Source: an uncultured Clostridia bacterium
Lineage (GTDB): Bacteria; Bacillota_A; Clostridia; Christensenellales; CAG-138
Direction: 5' to 3'
Assembly: GCA_947302865.1 (NCBI GenBank)
Contig: CAMYWS010000066.1
Span: forward strand, 1-6,549
DNA length: 6,549 nucleotides
Of the stretch, positions 4,493-6,549 are shown piece by piece. A model generated the notes under the pieces. It did no database searches and had not been told where the DNA came from. It saw only the letters and a list, made by a program, of their open reading frames with translations. The translations under genes were made by a program, and so were the position numbers. Each line of letters starts with the position of its first letter. Within the stretch, counting starts at the first letter, position 1.

Positions 4493-5653
4493 TTACCTTC
4501 GCGGGTTCAGGTCGCGCGAGATGCTCAGCAGCAGTCCCATTGCGGCAAGGAAGACGATGAGCGACGTGCCTCCCGCCGATATGAACGGCAGCGATTGTCC
4601 GGTCGTGGGCAGAAGCCCCGTGACGACGCCGATGTTGACGAAGACCTGGAACCCGAAAACGATCGAGATACCGGCGGCCAAAAGACTTCCGAAGCGGTTT
4701 CTGCAGTGCATCGAGATCACGATGCCGCGGAACACGATCCACGCGTACATCAGGATGACGATGAGCCCGCCGACGAAGCCGAACTCCTCGCACAGGATCG
4801 CGAAGATGAAGTCCGATTCGCCGTAGGTCATGTACAGATACTTCTGATAGCTGTTATTCAGACCCTTGCCGAAGAATCCGCCGGAGCCGATCGCGTAGAA
4901 CGACTGCAGAAGCTGATAGCCGCTCCCCTGCGGGTCGCTTTCCGGATTCGAAAACGAGGTCATACGCGCGACGCGGTACGGCTGCGCGTATGCCAGAACA
5001 AGCACGCCGACAATACCGATGACCCCGAGCACGATAAGCTGTTTCAGATCACAGCCGCCGAGGTACAGCAAAACGACGCCGATGAAGCCGATGATAACCG
5101 CCATGGACATGTTCGGCTGCAGCATGACAAGACCCGCAATCGAGCCGATGGCGATCAGCATGGGCAGCATGCCGAAGCGGAACGTGTTCATTTCGTTGCG
5201 GTGACGCGACATGTACGAGCACATGAAGATCATGAGACCGAACTTTGCAAGCTCGGAGGGCTGGACCGTGATGCCCGCGACGGGCAGCCAGCGTTTTCCG
5301 CCGTTCAGGTCCTGTCCCCAGATCAGAACCGCGACGAGCAGCAGGATCGAGACCGCAAGGAACACCGAACGCAGACGCTCGATGATGCGGTAATCGATCA
5401 TGGAGACCAGCAGCATGACCGGATAGCCGAGCAGCAGATAGATCAGCTGTCTCTTGAGGTAGTAGAAGCTGTCATTGTTCGCGCCGGAATAGTGCTGCGC
5501 GTAGTAGTAGCTGGCGGAAAAGATCATGACGAGCCCGAACGCGCAGAGCGCGGTGATCACAAGCAGAATGGTAAAGTCCATTCTGCCGCGAAGCAGCCGC
5601 GCATCTCTGATGCGTTTCAGTAACGGTTCTTTTTTTGTCTTTTGTTCCGCCAT
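4493..5653 (-). CDS. ftsW: SEDS peptidoglycan glycosyltransferase FtsW/SpoVE
   Basis: This 386-residue polytopic membrane protein of the SEDS family probably polymerises lipid II into glycan strands at the division site, together with a class B penicillin-binding protein. Family signatures are present in order: the first helix ends VMIFSASYYYA (42-52), then NGGKRWLPVAGITVQPSELAK (117-137), MLQPNMSMA (177-185), FGKGLNNSYQKYLYM near 261-275, then ESDFIFAILCEEFGFVGG (279-296) with the catalytic-type aspartate at 281. The C-terminal NIGVVTGLLPTTGQSLPFISAGGTSL (340-365) is the hallmark of FtsW/SpoVE/RodA. CCGGAGG (5664-5658) precedes the ATG, and the murD stop lies 12 bases upstream, so the two are cotranscribed. 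Its mur neighbours favour FtsW or SpoVE over RodA. Vegetative and sporulation-specific roles cannot be told apart here. Confidence 0.95.
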   Translation of the reverse strand: MAEQKTKKEPLLKRIRDARLLRGRMDFTILLVITALCAFGLVMIFSASYYYAQHYSGANNDSFYYLKRQLIYLLLGYPVMLLVSMIDYRIIERLRSVFLAVSILLLVAVLIWGQDLNGGKRWLPVAGITVQPSELAKFGLMIFMCSYMSRHRNEMNTFRFGMLPMLIAIGSIAGLVMLQPNMSMAVIIGFIGVVLLYLGGCDLKQLIVLGVIGIVGVLVLAYAQPYRVARMTSFSNPESDPQGSGYQLLQSFYAIGSGGFFGKGLNNSYQKYLYMTYGESDFIFAILCEEFGFVGGLIVILMYAWIVFRGIVISMHCRNRFGSLLAAGISIVFGFQVFVNIGVVTGLLPTTGQSLPFISAGGTSLIVFLAAMGLLLSISRDLNPRR

Positions 5654-5665
5654 GGTTCCTCCGGT

Positions 5666-6549
5666 TTATTCGTATGCGCGCGCGATCTCCTTGAATACTC
5701 TTCCGCGCGTTTCGTAGTTGTCAAACATATCCCAGCTTGCGCAGGCGGGGCTCAGCAGAACGCAGTCGCCGGGGCGGGCAAGATCGTGCGCCTTGTCCAC
5801 CGCGCCCCTGAACGTGTCCGCCGTGTGCATGATGCTCTCATACCCGTGCGCCTTTGCGCAGTCAAGGATCTGGCTTTTCGTGTCGCCGAGCACAACGCAC
5901 GCCTTGACGATCGGCGTAAATGCCTCGAACAACTCGTCGAAGCCGATGTGCTTGTCGTAGCCGCCCAAAAGCAGGATCGTCGGCTTTTTCATCGCCTCGA
6001 TCGCGCGGATCGTGCTCGCCGGGTTCGTGCCCTTGCTGTCGTTGATATAATCGACGCCCTGCTTTGTGCAGACGTACTCGATGCGGTGCTCGACGCCCGC
6101 GAACGTCTTGAAAACCTCCCTGATCGTTTCCGGCGCGATGCCCTGCGAAAGACCCAGAAGCGCGCAGAGCATGGCGTTTTCGAGGTTGTGGACGCCGGGG
6201 ATGCGGATCTCGTCGGCGGGCATGAGTTCATGCTCCTCGCCGTTCATGCGATAGACGAGCATGCCGTTTCGTAAGAACATGCCGTTATCGACCTCTTCCT
6301 TTCGGGAGAAGTACAGCACGTGCGCCGGCGTGAGCTTAGAAAAGCCGCGCACCGTTTCGTCGTCCCAGTTCAGCACCGCGTAATCGTCCGCGGTCTGGTT
6401 GTCGAGGATCTTCGCCTTCGCCGCGATGTAGTTTTCCATCGTGCCGAAGTGGTCGAGGTGGTCCGGCGTGATGTTGCACACGCCCGCCGCCTTTGCGTGG
6501 AAGCGGACGTTGCCCTCGAGCTGCAGCGCGGCGGTCTCCGCCACGACGA
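5666..6549 (-). CDS. murD: UDP-N-acetylmuramoyl-L-alanine:D-glutamate ligase (partial, N-terminus outside)
   Basis: About 293 C-terminal residues are visible. The frame is open through the right edge, so the N-terminal third, including the GTNGKTT-type ATP loop, lies outside the window. The enzyme adds D-glutamate to UDP-MurNAc-L-Ala in the cytoplasm, using ATP. Visible signatures of the central domain are ETAALQLE, NITPDHLDH with the conserved histidine, and YIAAKAKI with the lysine that is carbamylated in characterised MurD. Those of the C-terminal domain are NDSKGTNPAST, LLLGGYDK and LLSPACASWDMFDNYETRG. The last set is diagnostic of MurD over MurC, MurE or MurF. The residue after HLDH and the ETAALQ segment (usually ELSSFQ) are mild variants. 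The GTG near 6544 is an internal valine, not a start. The gene is followed 12 bases later by ftsW. Confidence 0.96.
   Translation of the reverse strand, partial: VVAETAALQLEGNVRFHAKAAGVCNITPDHLDHFGTMENYIAAKAKILDNQTADDYAVLNWDDETVRGFSKLTPAHVLYFSRKEEVDNGMFLRNGMLVYRMNGEEHELMPADEIRIPGVHNLENAMLCALLGLSQGIAPETIREVFKTFAGVEHRIEYVCTKQGVDYINDSKGTNPASTIRAIEAMKKPTILLLGGYDKHIGFDELFEAFTPIVKACVVLGDTKSQILDCAKAHGYESIMHTADTFRGAVDKAHDLARPGDCVLLSPACASWDMFDNYETRGRVFKEIARAYE

Noticed and set aside
4595..5623. Long rightward frame (342 codons) opposite ftsW
   Set aside because: It is antisense to an intact SEDS protein. The His/Asp/Arg-rich product matches no fold I recognise.

Overview
This window looks like chromosomal housekeeping DNA from a low-passage-of-time Gram-positive lineage, most likely a fairly GC-rich member of the Clostridia. 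The evidence is the rpsF-ssb-rpsR order, strong AGGAGG-type ribosome binding sites, a DivIB-type FtsQ, and a murD-ftsW-murA-divIB cell-wall cluster. The genus cannot be fixed from this sequence alone.

Layout. Positions 1-35 hold the first codons of an unidentified leftward gene, with a well-formed promoter (42-70) that would start the transcript at or next to its ATG. Positions 53-297 hold no gene. They carry an ordered two-armed array of tiny hairpins: six units point right with AATTCAY spacers, and five point left with the complementary ATGAATT spacers. The array lies between two divergent promoters. The rightward promoter (333-361, with phased A-tracts upstream) drives a short structured leader and then rpsF (ribosomal protein S6), ssb (single-stranded DNA-binding protein) and rpsR (ribosomal protein S18). 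That operon ends at a UUCG-loop terminator (1475-1500).

A leftward operon converges on it from the right edge: murD (its start is outside the window), ftsW/spoVE, murA, then divIB/ftsQ. Its likely terminator (1505-1527) sits back to back with the rightward one. Between that terminator and the divIB stop codon lies a gene-free tract with at least four further strong inverted repeats, which would form a highly structured 3' UTR.

Function. S6 and S18 bind together in the 30S platform, and SSB coats single-stranded DNA. MurA commits UDP-GlcNAc to peptidoglycan synthesis, MurD adds D-glutamate to the UDP-MurNAc peptide, FtsW polymerises lipid II at the septum, and DivIB is part of the divisome. 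murG, often found near ftsW in such clusters, is absent between ftsW and murA.

The observations most worth following are the two-armed hairpin array, the rpsF leader fold (a possible S6:S18 autoregulatory site with CCA where CCG is expected), the hairpin-rich tract between the converging operons, and the hairpin over the murA ribosome binding site.
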